Origin: Roseateles violae
Lineage (GTDB): Bacteria; Pseudomonadota; Gammaproteobacteria; Burkholderiales; Burkholderiaceae_C
DNA length: 64,000 bases
Assembly: GCF_030410485.1 (NCBI RefSeq)
Contig: NZ_JAUHHC010000004.1
Span: 508,128-572,127 of the forward strand
Direction of reading: 5' to 3'
Part shown: positions 1 through 8,430 of the stretch, piece after piece
How the letters are laid out: each line of letters begins with the position of its first letter
Position numbering within the stretch: the stretch's first letter is position 1
The notes under the pieces: generated by a model
The model's database searches: none
Told to the model about the DNA's origin: nothing
The model's input: the letters and a program-made list of their open reading frames with translations, nothing else
Position numbers and translations under genes: made by a program

Positions 1-248
1 TGATAGAGCTTGTAGCGCGCGCCGGCCGGCTCTGCGCCCCCCTGCCCCGGCCACTGGATCAGCCGGCTGTCCAGCCAATGGGCACGCGCCTCGACGACCG
101 CACTGGCCGCCTGCGGGCGCAATACCGTCTGGAACTGCGAGCCGTCGCAGGCGCTGTCGGCCCAGACGGCAGCGGGAAGCAGGCAGGCAGCACCCAGCAG
201 CAGCCGGCCGGCCCACAGCGGCGCGCGGCGGCAAATCGTCGATCTCAC
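1..248 (-). CDS. pulA: Pullulanase-type alpha-1,6-glucosidase, N-terminal fragment (rest lies beyond the window)
   Basis: Only the first ~82 codons are visible, running off the left edge. The start is a GTG at 248 preceded by a strong Shine-Dalgarno AAGGAGA (257-263 on the minus strand). The product begins with an export signal: arginines, then a Leu/Ala-rich core, ending near AVWA-D at about residues 29-33. The mature part contains ARAHWLDSRLIQWP and then ARYKLY, which matches the opening of pullulanase-type debranching enzymes, where HWL and YxLY are typical. These enzymes hydrolyse alpha-1,6 bonds of pullulan or amylopectin outside the cytoplasm. It is divergent from the alpha-amylase gene, and a palindromic operator (276-290) sits 28 bases upstream of the start. 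The family call rests on the short N-terminus and context; the catalytic domain is not seen. Confidence 0.6.
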   Translation of the reverse strand, partial: MRSTICRRAPLWAGRLLLGAACLLPAAVWADSACDGSQFQTVLRPQAASAVVEARAHWLDSRLIQWPGQGGAEPAGARYKLY

Positions 249-275
249 GGCGTCGGTCTCCTTGTTTTGCAAAAT

Positions 276-290
276 AGTAGCAAAACTACA
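276..290. promoter_or_regulatory. HexR/RpiR-type palindromic operator, copy A
   Basis: AGTAGCAAAACTACA fits TGTAG-N5-CTACA with one mismatch in the first base. It lies between the divergent pullulanase and alpha-amylase genes, so it could control both. It is the first of seven copies in the maltodextrin locus. The arm and spacer geometry resembles the HexR site of gammaproteobacteria (TGTAAT-N3-ATTACA); the assignment to the fused Glk-RpiR protein at 25700 is inference. Confidence 0.6.
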
Positions 291-375
291 TCTGATTGGT
301 CGCCGAGGACTTCTACCGAAGTCGAATCGCACAAGATGATTGAGAATCGTCCGTAATTTAGCTACAAGATCACCC

Positions 376-1938
376 ATGCCATCCGTCTCTTCCCAAGGCC
401 TTGCCGCCGCCCTGCTGAGCCTGGTCGGTGCTTGCCACGCCGCTGGCCCGGCAACAAGCCCAAGCCCCCTGGCGCCGCACTGGGCCCAGGGCACTTTCAT
501 CGAGATCTTCGTGCGCGGCTACCAGGACAGCGACGGCGACGGCATCGGCGATCTGCGCGGCCTGACGCAGCGGCTCGACTATCTGAAGGAACTGGGCGTC
601 ACCGGCATCTGGCTGATGCCGATCACGGCCAGCGCCGATCACGACCATGGCTACGCAACCAGCGATTACCGCGCACTGGAGCCGGCCTATGGCACGCTGG
701 CCGATCTGGACGAGTTGCTCAGGCAGGCCCATGCACGCGGCATCGGCGTGATCGCCGACTATGTGGTCAACCATGCGGCGCGCAGCCACACGCTATTTCA
801 GCTGGCCGAGCGGGACCGCAGCTCGCCCTGGCGCGACTGGTTCGTCTGGCAGGACCGCGCCCCCGCGGGCTGGGACATCTGGGGCAAGAATCCGTGGACG
901 ACGACCGCGCAGGGCAGCTTCTTCGCCACCTTCGGCCCGCACATGCCGGACTTCAATCTGAAGAACCCGGCCGTCGTCGACTACCACTTCGACAGCCTGC
1001 GCTTCTGGCTGGACCGCGGCCTGGACGGCTTCCGCCTCGACGCGGTGCCGCATCTGGTCGAGAACAATGCCAAGGACTGGAACGACCAGCCGGAGAGCCG
1101 GCGCCTGGCCAAGCGCATGCAGGACCTGATCAAGAGCTATCCGCAACGCCATGTCGTCTGCGAGGCCACGGCCAATCCCAAGGTCTACGCCCGGCCCGAG
1201 GTCTGCGGCAGCGCCTTTGCCTTCGGTCTCGAGCAGCAGGTGATCAAGGCCGCGCGCGGCGAGGCCGCGTCGGTCAAGGCCGTGGCCGAGTACTTCAAGA
1301 CGGCCCCACCGACGATGGCGACCATGCTGTCCAACCATGACATCTTCGCCGGCGAGCGGGTCTGGGATCAGCTCAAGGGAAACGAGGCCCGCTACAAGCT
1401 GGCGGCCGCCACTTATCTGCTGCAGCCGGGCATTCCCTTCATCTACTACGGCGAGGAGATCGGCATGGCCGGCATCGCCGGTCTGCCCGGCGACGAACCG
1501 CTGCGCGCGCCGATGAGCTGGGGCACGGACATCCAGGGCTTCACAAGCGCCGACAGGCCCTTCCGCCCGCTGGCGCCTAACGCCGCCACGCACAATGCGG
1601 CGGCCGAGGCCCAGGATCCGGCCTCGATCCTGAACTTCTACAAGGCGATGCTGCAGCTGCGCAAGTCCCGACCCTCGATTGCCCGCGGCAGCTATCCGGC
1701 CGCGCAGGCCGAGGGCCAGACCCTGGTCTTCCAGCGCCTGCTCGGTCGCGAGCGCAGCCTGATCGCCATCAACTACGGCGCTGGCGAAAAAACGCTGACC
1801 GCCGCACAGCTGCCCACGCATGCCAAGCTGCGCGCGCTCTACCCCGCACCGAGCACGGCCACGCCGAATGCCGATGCCGCCGGCCGCGTGAGCCTGACGC
1901 TGCCGCCGCTGTCCGTCCTTGTCTTCGACGTCCAATGA
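376..1938 (+). CDS. Exported GH13 alpha-amylase
   Basis: A 520-residue glycoside hydrolase family 13 protein that should cleave alpha-1,4 bonds of starch or maltodextrin outside the cytoplasm. The ATG at 376 is preferred over a TTG at 340 because it begins a clean signal peptide (SSQGLAAALLSLVGACHA); VGAC could be a lipobox, making it a lipoprotein. All four GH13 motifs are visible: DYVVNH (about 128-133), GFRLDAVPH with nucleophile Asp near 222, acid/base Glu about 263 in CEATANP, and SNHD (319-322). The insert YQDSDGDGIGDL is the calcium-site loop typical of the oligosaccharide-cleaving branch. Its stop overlaps the next start (ATGA), so the two enzymes are co-translated. No good Shine-Dalgarno is seen. 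The exact specificity (amylase or alpha-glucosidase) cannot be fixed by eye. Confidence 0.88.
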   Translation: MPSVSSQGLAAALLSLVGACHAAGPATSPSPLAPHWAQGTFIEIFVRGYQDSDGDGIGDLRGLTQRLDYLKELGVTGIWLMPITASADHDHGYATSDYRALEPAYGTLADLDELLRQAHARGIGVIADYVVNHAARSHTLFQLAERDRSSPWRDWFVWQDRAPAGWDIWGKNPWTTTAQGSFFATFGPHMPDFNLKNPAVVDYHFDSLRFWLDRGLDGFRLDAVPHLVENNAKDWNDQPESRRLAKRMQDLIKSYPQRHVVCEATANPKVYARPEVCGSAFAFGLEQQVIKAARGEAASVKAVAEYFKTAPPTMATMLSNHDIFAGERVWDQLKGNEARYKLAAATYLLQPGIPFIYYGEEIGMAGIAGLPGDEPLRAPMSWGTDIQGFTSADRPFRPLAPNAATHNAAAEAQDPASILNFYKAMLQLRKSRPSIARGSYPAAQAEGQTLVFQRLLGRERSLIAINYGAGEKTLTAAQLPTHAKLRALYPAPSTATPNADAAGRVSLTLPPLSVLVFDVQ

Positions 1939-3800
1939 TGATCAAACCACTTCTCACGGCCTTGCTGGCCGCGGCCCTGCCGCTGCTCGCTTGCGCCGCC
2001 CCGACGACCATCGAGCATCTGGAACCGGCCTTCTGGTGGGCCGGCATGAAAAACGGCCGGCTGCAGCTGATGGTCCACGGGGCGGGCGTCGCGGCGCTGA
2101 AGCCCCGGCTGGCCGCCTACCCCGGCGTGCGCCTGCTCGGCAGCACGGCCGGCGCGAACCCGAACTATCTGTTCATCGACCTGGAGATCGCGCCAAACGC
2201 GAAGCCGGGTCAGTTCCGCATCGACTTCCTGCAGGGCCCGACGGTCGCCGCCGGTTACGACTACCGGCTGCTGCCACGCGAGCCCGGCTCGGCCCAGCGC
2301 CAGGGCTTCGACAGCCGTGACGCGATCTACCTGATCGTGCCCGACCGCTTTGCCAATGGCGACCCGTCCAACGACGACATCGCCGGGATGGGTGATCCGG
2401 CCAATCGCGGCGATCACGGCGGCCGCCATGGCGGCGACATCACCGGCATCGCCCAGCATCTGGACTACATCGCCGGCATGGGCTTCACCCAGCTGTGGCC
2501 GACGCCGCTGTTGGAGAACCGCCAGCCCCAGTATTCCTATCACGGCTATTCGCCGACCGATCTGTACAAGATCGATCCGCGCTTCGGCAGCAATGAGGAC
2601 TACCGCCGCCTGGTCGAGCAGGCGCGCGCCAAGGGTCTCGGCGTGATCCAGGACATCGTGCCCAACCACATCGGCTCCGGCCACTGGTGGATGAAGGACC
2701 TGCCGGCGCCGGACTGGATCAATAACAGCGGCGGCCCCTACGTCGAGACCAACCACCGCCACGTCGCGCAGATCGACGCCTATGCGGCGCCCGGCGACGT
2801 CCGGCGCTTCACCGAGGGCTGGTTCGTGCCGACGATGCCGGACCTAAACCAGCGCAATCCGCGCCTGGCCACCTATCTGATCCAGAACGCGATCTGGTGG
2901 ATCGAATATGCAGGCCTCAGCGGCCTGCGCGTCGACACCTACCCGTACTCGGACAAGGCTTTCCTGAGCCGCTGGACCCGCGCCATCCGCGACGAGTACC
3001 CGCGGCTCGGCATGGTTGGCGAGGAGATGAGCAACAACCCGCTGATGCTGTCCTACTGGCTGGACGGCGCGCGCAACGCCGACGGCTATCGCGGCGCGAT
3101 GCCCGCGATGATGGACTTCCCGCTGCACGGGGCCCTGCGCGATGCGCTGACCGAGCCCGAAGGCCAGGGCTACGGCACGGGCCTGGGCAAGCTCTACGAG
3201 GCCATGGTCAACGACGCGCTCTACCCGGAGCCGGCGCGCATGGTGCTGTTCGAGGGCAACCACGACACCAACCGCATCTTCTCGGCCCTGGGCGAGGACG
3301 CCGCGCTGAACCGGATGGCCATGGCCTTGATCGCGACGACGCTGCGCACGCCGCAGCTGTTCTACGGCAGCGAGATCCTGCTGAAGAGCCCGATCCAGCG
3401 CGCCGACGGTGAGGTGCGCGCCGATTTCCCGGGCGGCTGGGCCGGCGATGCGGTGGACGCCTTCAGCGGCCGCGGCCTGACGCCGGCACAGGCCGATGCG
3501 CAGGCGTACCTGCGCAAGCTGATGAACTGGCGCAAGACGGCCAAGGTCGTGCACCAGGGGCGCTTGATGCACTACAACCCCTTGGACGGCATCTACGTCT
3601 ACTTCCGCTACACGGCCAGCGAGAAGCTGATGGTGGTGCTGAACAAGAACACGGCGGCCAGCCGGCTCGCGACCGCGCGCTTCAAGGAGATGCTGGGCGA
3701 TGCGAAGGCCGGCGTCGACGTGATCAGCGGCGAACGCCATCCGCTGGCCGAGAGCCTGAGCGTGCCGGCCCGCTCGGCGCTGATCCTCGAGGTCCGCTAG
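1935..3800 (+). CDS. Exported cyclomaltodextrinase/neopullulanase-like GH13 enzyme
   Basis: A 621-residue GH13 enzyme with signal peptide (LLTALLAAALPLLACAA; a lipoprotein Cys is possible). Residues ~25-115 form a beta-rich N-domain resembling the cyclomaltodextrinase N-terminal module (PAFWWAGM, LQLMVHG). The catalytic barrel shows QDIVPNH, GLRVDTYPYS (nucleophile Asp), VGEEMSNN (acid/base Glu) and FEGNHDTNR. A C-terminal beta domain follows (KLMVVLNKN). Enzymes of this type, such as SusA or neopullulanase, hydrolyse cyclodextrins, pullulan and maltodextrins. It overlaps the upstream amylase by ATGA and is followed by a terminator, so the two genes form an extracytoplasmic starch-cutting pair under operator A. 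Confidence 0.88.
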   Translation: MMIKPLLTALLAAALPLLACAAPTTIEHLEPAFWWAGMKNGRLQLMVHGAGVAALKPRLAAYPGVRLLGSTAGANPNYLFIDLEIAPNAKPGQFRIDFLQGPTVAAGYDYRLLPREPGSAQRQGFDSRDAIYLIVPDRFANGDPSNDDIAGMGDPANRGDHGGRHGGDITGIAQHLDYIAGMGFTQLWPTPLLENRQPQYSYHGYSPTDLYKIDPRFGSNEDYRRLVEQARAKGLGVIQDIVPNHIGSGHWWMKDLPAPDWINNSGGPYVETNHRHVAQIDAYAAPGDVRRFTEGWFVPTMPDLNQRNPRLATYLIQNAIWWIEYAGLSGLRVDTYPYSDKAFLSRWTRAIRDEYPRLGMVGEEMSNNPLMLSYWLDGARNADGYRGAMPAMMDFPLHGALRDALTEPEGQGYGTGLGKLYEAMVNDALYPEPARMVLFEGNHDTNRIFSALGEDAALNRMAMALIATTLRTPQLFYGSEILLKSPIQRADGEVRADFPGGWAGDAVDAFSGRGLTPAQADAQAYLRKLMNWRKTAKVVHQGRLMHYNPLDGIYVYFRYTASEKLMVVLNKNTAASRLATARFKEMLGDAKAGVDVISGERHPLAESLSVPARSALILEVR

Positions 3801-3825
3801 CGCAGAAAGTTGGCGCCGAAAAACG

Positions 3826-3855
3826 AAAGGCCCCTCGCGGGGCCTTTGTATTTTT
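3826..3855. terminator. Bidirectional Rho-independent terminator
   Basis: A perfect 9-bp stem AAAGGCCCC / GGGGCCTTT with loop TCGC (3826-3847) is followed by GTATTTTT on the plus strand. On the minus strand it is followed by a T-rich run (TTTCGTTTTT). It separates the converging cyclomaltodextrinase and malQ transcription units. Confidence 0.85.
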
Positions 3856-3868
3856 GGGAGGCTGTGCC

Positions 3869-5383
3869 TCAGGCCGGCAGCCGCAGCAACTCGAAGGGCC
3901 CGCGGCCGCTGGCGGCCGTGATCAGGCCCAGCACGCGGCCCGGCTCGGCGCCGATCATGTCCCAGGCGAAGCGCCAGCTCCAGTTGCCGCCCAGCACGCC
4001 CGGCACATTCATCCGGTGCGCGCTGGGGAGGCCCAGCACGTCCTGCAGCGGGTAGACGGCCATATTGGCGACCGAGTTCGCGCAGCCGCGGATCATCGCC
4101 CAGTGCACGTCCTGCTCGCCGCAGGCGAGGTAGGAGCCGGCAAAGGCGCGCTCGCGCGGGCTGGCCGCGTCCCACCAGCCGCGCACCGTGTCGTTGTCGT
4201 GCGTGCCGGTGTAGGCAACGCTGGCGCGCGGCCACATATGCGGCAGGAACTCGTGGTCGGCCTCGCCGCCGAAGCCGAACTGCAGGATCTTCATGCCCGG
4301 GAAGCCGCAGCCGTCGCGCAGTTGGTGCACGTCCTCGGTGATGAAGCCCAGGTCCTCGGCGACGATGGGCAGCTTGCCCAGGGCCTGCTCGATCGCGTCG
4401 AACAGCGCCTTGCCCGGGCCCTGGAGCCAGCGACCCTGCTTCGCGTCCGGCGCATCGCCGGGGATCTCGTAATAGCCGGCGAAGCCGCGGAAATGGTCGA
4501 TGCGGAACACATCGGCCTGGCTCAGCGCGCGGCGCACGCGGGCGGTCCACCAGGCGTAGCCGTCCTCGGCCATGCGCTCCCAGCGGTAGAGCGGATTGCC
4601 CCAGCGCTGGCCGTCGACCGACATCGCGTCGGGCGGCACGCCGGCGACGACCGCGGTGTTGAAGTTCTCGTCCAGATGGTAGAGATCGGGCCGCGACCAG
4701 CAGTCGGCGCTGTCGTGGGCGACGAAGATCGGCAGGTCGCCCATGATGGCCACGCCCTTGCCATTGGCATAGGCCTTCAGCGCCGCGCTCTGGCGGTCGA
4801 ACTGCCATTGGACGAAGTTCCAGAAGGCTGTTTCTTGGGCGTAGTCCTTGCGCGCCTGCGCCAGCGCCGCCGGCTCGCGCCGCATCAGCGATGCCGCCGG
4901 CCATTGCCACCAGGGCTGGCCGTTCAAGGGCGAGCGGATCGCCATGAACAGCGCATAGTCGGCCAGCCAGTCCTGCTGCGCTTCGCACCAGGCGGCGAAG
5001 TCGGCGCGGTCGGCCGCGGATGCCTTGGCGAAGAAGCCGGCCGCCGCCGCGCGCAGCTGGGCCTCGCGCCAGGGCAGGACCTCACCGTAGTTGACCCGCA
5101 GCGGGTCGAAGCTCGGGACCTGCGGCGCGGCCAGCCAGCCCTTCTGGATCAGCGGCTCCAGCGCCACCATCCACTGGCTGCCGGCAAAGGCCGACACGCC
5201 CTGGTAGGGGCTGTCGCCGGGGCCGATCGGCGTCGTCGGCAGCAGTTGCCAGAGGCGCTGGCCGGCGCTCGCCAGCCAGTCGACGAAGCGGTAGGCATCG
5301 GGGCCGAAGTCGCCGATGCCGTGCGGGCCGGGCAGCGAGGTGATGTGCAGCAGCACACCGGAGGAGCGTTGGTTCAGGTCCAT
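3869..5383 (-). CDS. malQ: 4-alpha-glucanotransferase (amylomaltase)
   Basis: A GH77 enzyme of 504 residues that disproportionates maltodextrins in the cytoplasm, lengthening chains and releasing glucose. The ATG at 5383 starts the typical opening MDLNQRSSGVLLHITSLPGP; a TTG at 5401 would add six residues, and neither has a clear ribosome site. Catalytic motifs are present: FRIDHFRGF with nucleophile Asp296, VAEDLG with acid/base Glu343, and GTHDNDT with Asp396. It is the last gene of the glgP-glgB-esterase-glgX-malQ operon, 27 bases after glgX, and ends at a shared terminator. Released glucose would feed the glucokinases; longer chains feed the phosphorylase. Confidence 0.95.
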   Translation of the reverse strand: MDLNQRSSGVLLHITSLPGPHGIGDFGPDAYRFVDWLASAGQRLWQLLPTTPIGPGDSPYQGVSAFAGSQWMVALEPLIQKGWLAAPQVPSFDPLRVNYGEVLPWREAQLRAAAAGFFAKASAADRADFAAWCEAQQDWLADYALFMAIRSPLNGQPWWQWPAASLMRREPAALAQARKDYAQETAFWNFVQWQFDRQSAALKAYANGKGVAIMGDLPIFVAHDSADCWSRPDLYHLDENFNTAVVAGVPPDAMSVDGQRWGNPLYRWERMAEDGYAWWTARVRRALSQADVFRIDHFRGFAGYYEIPGDAPDAKQGRWLQGPGKALFDAIEQALGKLPIVAEDLGFITEDVHQLRDGCGFPGMKILQFGFGGEADHEFLPHMWPRASVAYTGTHDNDTVRGWWDAASPRERAFAGSYLACGEQDVHWAMIRGCANSVANMAVYPLQDVLGLPSAHRMNVPGVLGGNWSWRFAWDMIGAEPGRVLGLITAASGRGPFELLRLPA

Positions 5384-5410
5384 GGTTTTTCGTTTTCGCA
5401 AAGGGTCGGT

Positions 5411-7507
5411 TCAGGAACGGCGCAGCAGCACGAGCAGCGACTGCGCCGGAACGATCAGCGGGGTGGCCGGCGGCAGCGGCTGGGGCGCCAGTTCATCGCT
5501 GCTGTCCAGCAGCAGTTCCCAGGGCCCGTTGGCCAGCGTGAAGGGCAGCGTCTGCGCCTCCGGGTTGAAGATCAGCATCAGCCGCGGCGCGGCCGTGGCG
5601 CTTTCGCGCAGCTGCGCACTGAAAGCCGCGTTGCCGGCATCGTGCCAGTCCTGCTGCTGCATCTCGTGGCCGGTCGGGGTGAACCAGGCGATGCGCGCCT
5701 CGCCCTCGCCGAACCATTGCGGCTGGCGCAAGAGCGGCTGCTGGCGGCGCAGTTCGAGCAGGCGGGTGACCAGGGCCTGCGTATCGGCCTCGGCCTCGTC
5801 CCAGCCGAGCCAGGTCGTCGCATTGTCCTGGCAGTAGGCGTTGTTATTGCCCTGCTGGCTGTTGCCGATCTCATCGCCCGCGCACAGCATCGGTGTGCCC
5901 TGCGCCAGCAGCAGGGTCGCCAGCATCGCGCGGCGCACGCGCCGGCGGGCGGCGTTGATCGAAGCGTCTTCGGTCGGCCCCTCGACGCCGAAGTTGCCGG
6001 AGAGCTCGCCGTCGCGGCCGTCGCGGTTGTCCTCGCCGTTCGCGTGGTTGTGCTTCTGCCGGTAGCTGACGACATCGGCCAAGACCCAGCCGTCGTGCAC
6101 CGAGACGAAGTTGACCGAGGCGGCCGGCGGGCGCTGGCCATGGTGGAACAGATCGCTGGAGGCGGTGAAGCGCCGCGCCAGCTCGCCCCGGCCGACGCCC
6201 GGATCGCTGGAGCGCAGCCAGTAGCCGCGCACCGCGTCGCGGAACTTGTCGTTCCATTCGAGGAAGCGGCCCGGAAAGCGGCCGACCTGGTAGCCGTCGT
6301 AGCCGGCGTCCCAGGGCTCGGCGATCAAATGCACCTGGGCGAGCAGCGGGTCCTGGCGCAGGGCGGTGAAGAAGGCCGCCTGCGGGTCGTAGCCATGGGC
6401 CGTGCGGCCCAGCACCGGCGCCAGGTCGAAACGGAAGCCGTCGACGCCCATCTCGGCCACCCAGTAGCGCAGCGAGTCCAGCACGAACTGGGTCACGCGC
6501 GGATGCTGGCAGTTCAGGGTATTGCCGCAGCCGGTCAGGTTCTCGCTGCGGCTGCGGTCGTCGGCGACCAGGCGGTAGTAGCTGGCATTGTCCAGGCCGC
6601 GCAGCGACAAGGTCGGGCCGAACTCGTTGCCCTCGGGCGTGTGGTTGTAGACGACGTCGAGCACCACCTCCAGGCCGGCCGCATGCAGATCGGCCACCAT
6701 CTGGCGGAACTCGGCCGTCACCGCGGCCGGATCGTCGCGATGGGCCGGCTGCGCCAGCCGCGGATCGGGGCAGAAGAAGCCCAGCGTGTTGTAGCCCCAG
6801 TAGTTGGGCAGGCCCTTGTCGGCCAGATGTGGCTCGGGGATGCAGTACTGCACCGGCAGCAGCGACAAGGTCGTCACGCCCAGCGACTTGAAGTGCGCGA
6901 TGGCGGCCGGATGGGCCAGGCCGGCATAGCTGCCGCGCAGCTCGGCCGGGATGTCCGGATGCTGCATCGAGAAGCCCTTGACATGGACCTCGTAGAGCAC
7001 GAGCTCGTCGGCCGGAATGCGCGGCGCCGTCGCGCGCGGCGAACCGGCCAGCGGCGCGGCGACGCGGGCCTTCAGCGCCTGCGCCGCGTTGTCGCGCGTG
7101 TCGAACGAACGCGGGCCGTCCGGATGGCCCAGCTCGTAGCCATGGTGCTCGGCGCGCCAGCCGAAATGGCCGACGATTTCGCGCGCGTAAGGGTCCAGCA
7201 GCAGCTTGTGCGGATTGAAGCGATGGCCCTGCTCCGGCGCATAAGGCCCATGCGCCCGCAGGCCGTAGACCAGGCCCGGCCCCACGCCGGGCAGGAAGCC
7301 GCTGAACACGCCGTCGACCGGGCCCTGCAGCCGATAACGGCGCAGCTCGCGCTGGCCCTCCGTGTCGAACAGGCACAGCTCGACGGCCGTCGCATATTCG
7401 GAGAAGACGGCGAAGTTGACGCCGGCAGCCCCTTGTTCCAGGCGCGCCGTGGCGCCCAGCGGTTCATGGCGGCCGGGTAGCAGCTTGTCGGGAAGTCGGA
7501 CCAGCAT
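5411..7507 (-). CDS. glgX: Glycogen debranching enzyme GlgX
   Basis: A 698-residue isoamylase-type debranching enzyme (GH13_11). An N-terminal CBM48-like domain (VNFAVFSEYATAVELCLFD, ~30-48) precedes the catalytic barrel, with VVLDVVYNHT, GFRFDLAPVL (nucleophile Asp), LIAEPWD (acid/base Glu) and FVSVHDG. A small C-terminal beta domain ends the protein. It removes the short alpha-1,6 stubs left by phosphorylase, in the cytoplasm. Its ATG overlaps the stop of the upstream esterase by one base (TGATG). Length is normal for GlgX. Confidence 0.95.
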   Translation of the reverse strand: MLVRLPDKLLPGRHEPLGATARLEQGAAGVNFAVFSEYATAVELCLFDTEGQRELRRYRLQGPVDGVFSGFLPGVGPGLVYGLRAHGPYAPEQGHRFNPHKLLLDPYAREIVGHFGWRAEHHGYELGHPDGPRSFDTRDNAAQALKARVAAPLAGSPRATAPRIPADELVLYEVHVKGFSMQHPDIPAELRGSYAGLAHPAAIAHFKSLGVTTLSLLPVQYCIPEPHLADKGLPNYWGYNTLGFFCPDPRLAQPAHRDDPAAVTAEFRQMVADLHAAGLEVVLDVVYNHTPEGNEFGPTLSLRGLDNASYYRLVADDRSRSENLTGCGNTLNCQHPRVTQFVLDSLRYWVAEMGVDGFRFDLAPVLGRTAHGYDPQAAFFTALRQDPLLAQVHLIAEPWDAGYDGYQVGRFPGRFLEWNDKFRDAVRGYWLRSSDPGVGRGELARRFTASSDLFHHGQRPPAASVNFVSVHDGWVLADVVSYRQKHNHANGEDNRDGRDGELSGNFGVEGPTEDASINAARRRVRRAMLATLLLAQGTPMLCAGDEIGNSQQGNNNAYCQDNATTWLGWDEAEADTQALVTRLLELRRQQPLLRQPQWFGEGEARIAWFTPTGHEMQQQDWHDAGNAAFSAQLRESATAAPRLMLIFNPEAQTLPFTLANGPWELLLDSSDELAPQPLPPATPLIVPAQSLLVLLRRS

Positions 7508-8430
7508 CAGCGCTTTGCTCCAAGCAGGAATTGCAGCGGCTGGTCCAGGCGCGCCCGCCAGGCCGCTTCGTTATGACCGGCGCCCTCGAACACCCGAGAG
7601 ACGACGCGCGGCGGCCCGTAGCCCTTGCGAGCCAGCAGCGCATCGACCCCGGCCTGCGCCCGGTCGTAGAGCGCGTCCAGCTCGGTCGTGCCGCGGTCCA
7701 TGTACAGCCGCAGCCGCTCGGGCGGTGGCAGGCGGCGCTCCAGATAGGCCAGCGCCGCGGCCGGGATTGCCTCGTTGCGTTCGAACAGGCCGATCCAGTG
7801 CGTGCTGAGCGCCGCGGCGGCGCCGAAGACCTGCGGGTACTCGCAGAGCGCGTAGACGCTGATCAGGCCGCCCATGCTGGAGCCCATCAGCAGCGTGGCC
7901 TCGCGCTCGGGCCGGGTGGCGTAGCGGGCATCGACGGCCGGCTTCAGCTCCTCGACCAGGAAGCGCAGATAGGCATCGCCGCGCGGCTGCCCCTGCAGGG
8001 CCTCGTCGATATAGCGCTGGCGCTCCGACGCCGGCTCGATCAGCGGCAGCCAGGCCTGCGGGAAATACTCGGCGCGGCGCGCCTCGCCGGCGTTCCAGAT
8101 GCCCACGACGATGAAGTCCTGCAGCTTGCCTTCGGCCAGCAGCGGCGCCGCCACCTGGTCCAGCGCCCAGGCCTGCTGGTTCCAGGTCGTGGCCGCGTCA
8201 TAAAGCATCTGGCCGTCGTGCATATAAAGCACCGCATGCGGCCGTCGACCGTCATAGCCGGGCGGCAGCCAGACCTCGACCGGGCGCTCGGCCACATGGC
8301 GCCAGGCCGGCAGCGTCAGCCGCTCCAGCCGCCCATGGCGGGGTTTCTGCAGCGCCGCGTCGCCGCGCACCATCGCAGGAGAGAACATGCCCAGGGCCCC
8401 CAGACGGGCGATCAGGTCCCGTCGTTTCAT
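7507..8430 (-). CDS. Putative exported alpha/beta-hydrolase esterase of the glycogen operon
   Basis: A 307-residue protein of the esterase D/enterochelin-esterase-like alpha/beta-hydrolase family. The nucleophile elbow is GSSMGG in [14 protein letters not shown], and GHNEAAW near the C-terminus supplies the probable catalytic His. The start at 8430 overlaps the glgB stop (ATGA) and has GGAGA a few bases upstream. The N-terminus [20 protein letters not shown] has a twin-arginine pair and a hydrophobic stretch, suggesting Tat export, although its neighbours are cytoplasmic enzymes. The substrate is unknown; an acyl ester on a sugar or a CE1-like activity is possible. The family call is firm, the role is not. 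Confidence 0.75.
   Translation of the reverse strand: MKRRDLIARLGALGMFSPAMVRGDAALQKPRHGRLERLTLPAWRHVAERPVEVWLPPGYDGRRPHAVLYMHDGQMLYDAATTWNQQAWALDQVAAPLLAEGKLQDFIVVGIWNAGEARRAEYFPQAWLPLIEPASERQRYIDEALQGQPRGDAYLRFLVEELKPAVDARYATRPEREATLLMGSSMGGLISVYALCEYPQVFGAAAALSTHWIGLFERNEAIPAAALAYLERRLPPPERLRLYMDRGTTELDALYDRAQAGVDALLARKGYGPPRVVSRVFEGAGHNEAAWRARLDQPLQFLLGAKR

Noticed and set aside
78-356. A 92-codon plus-strand frame at the left edge
   Set aside because: It lies opposite the exported pullulanase start and runs through operator A; no ribosome site or family features.
3854-7480. A 1208-codon open frame on the plus strand opposite malQ and glgX
   Set aside because: It is an antisense shadow of two clear GH77/GH13 genes. 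Its translation is low-complexity Arg/Ala/Gly/Gln-rich with no recognisable domain, a common effect of high third-position GC.
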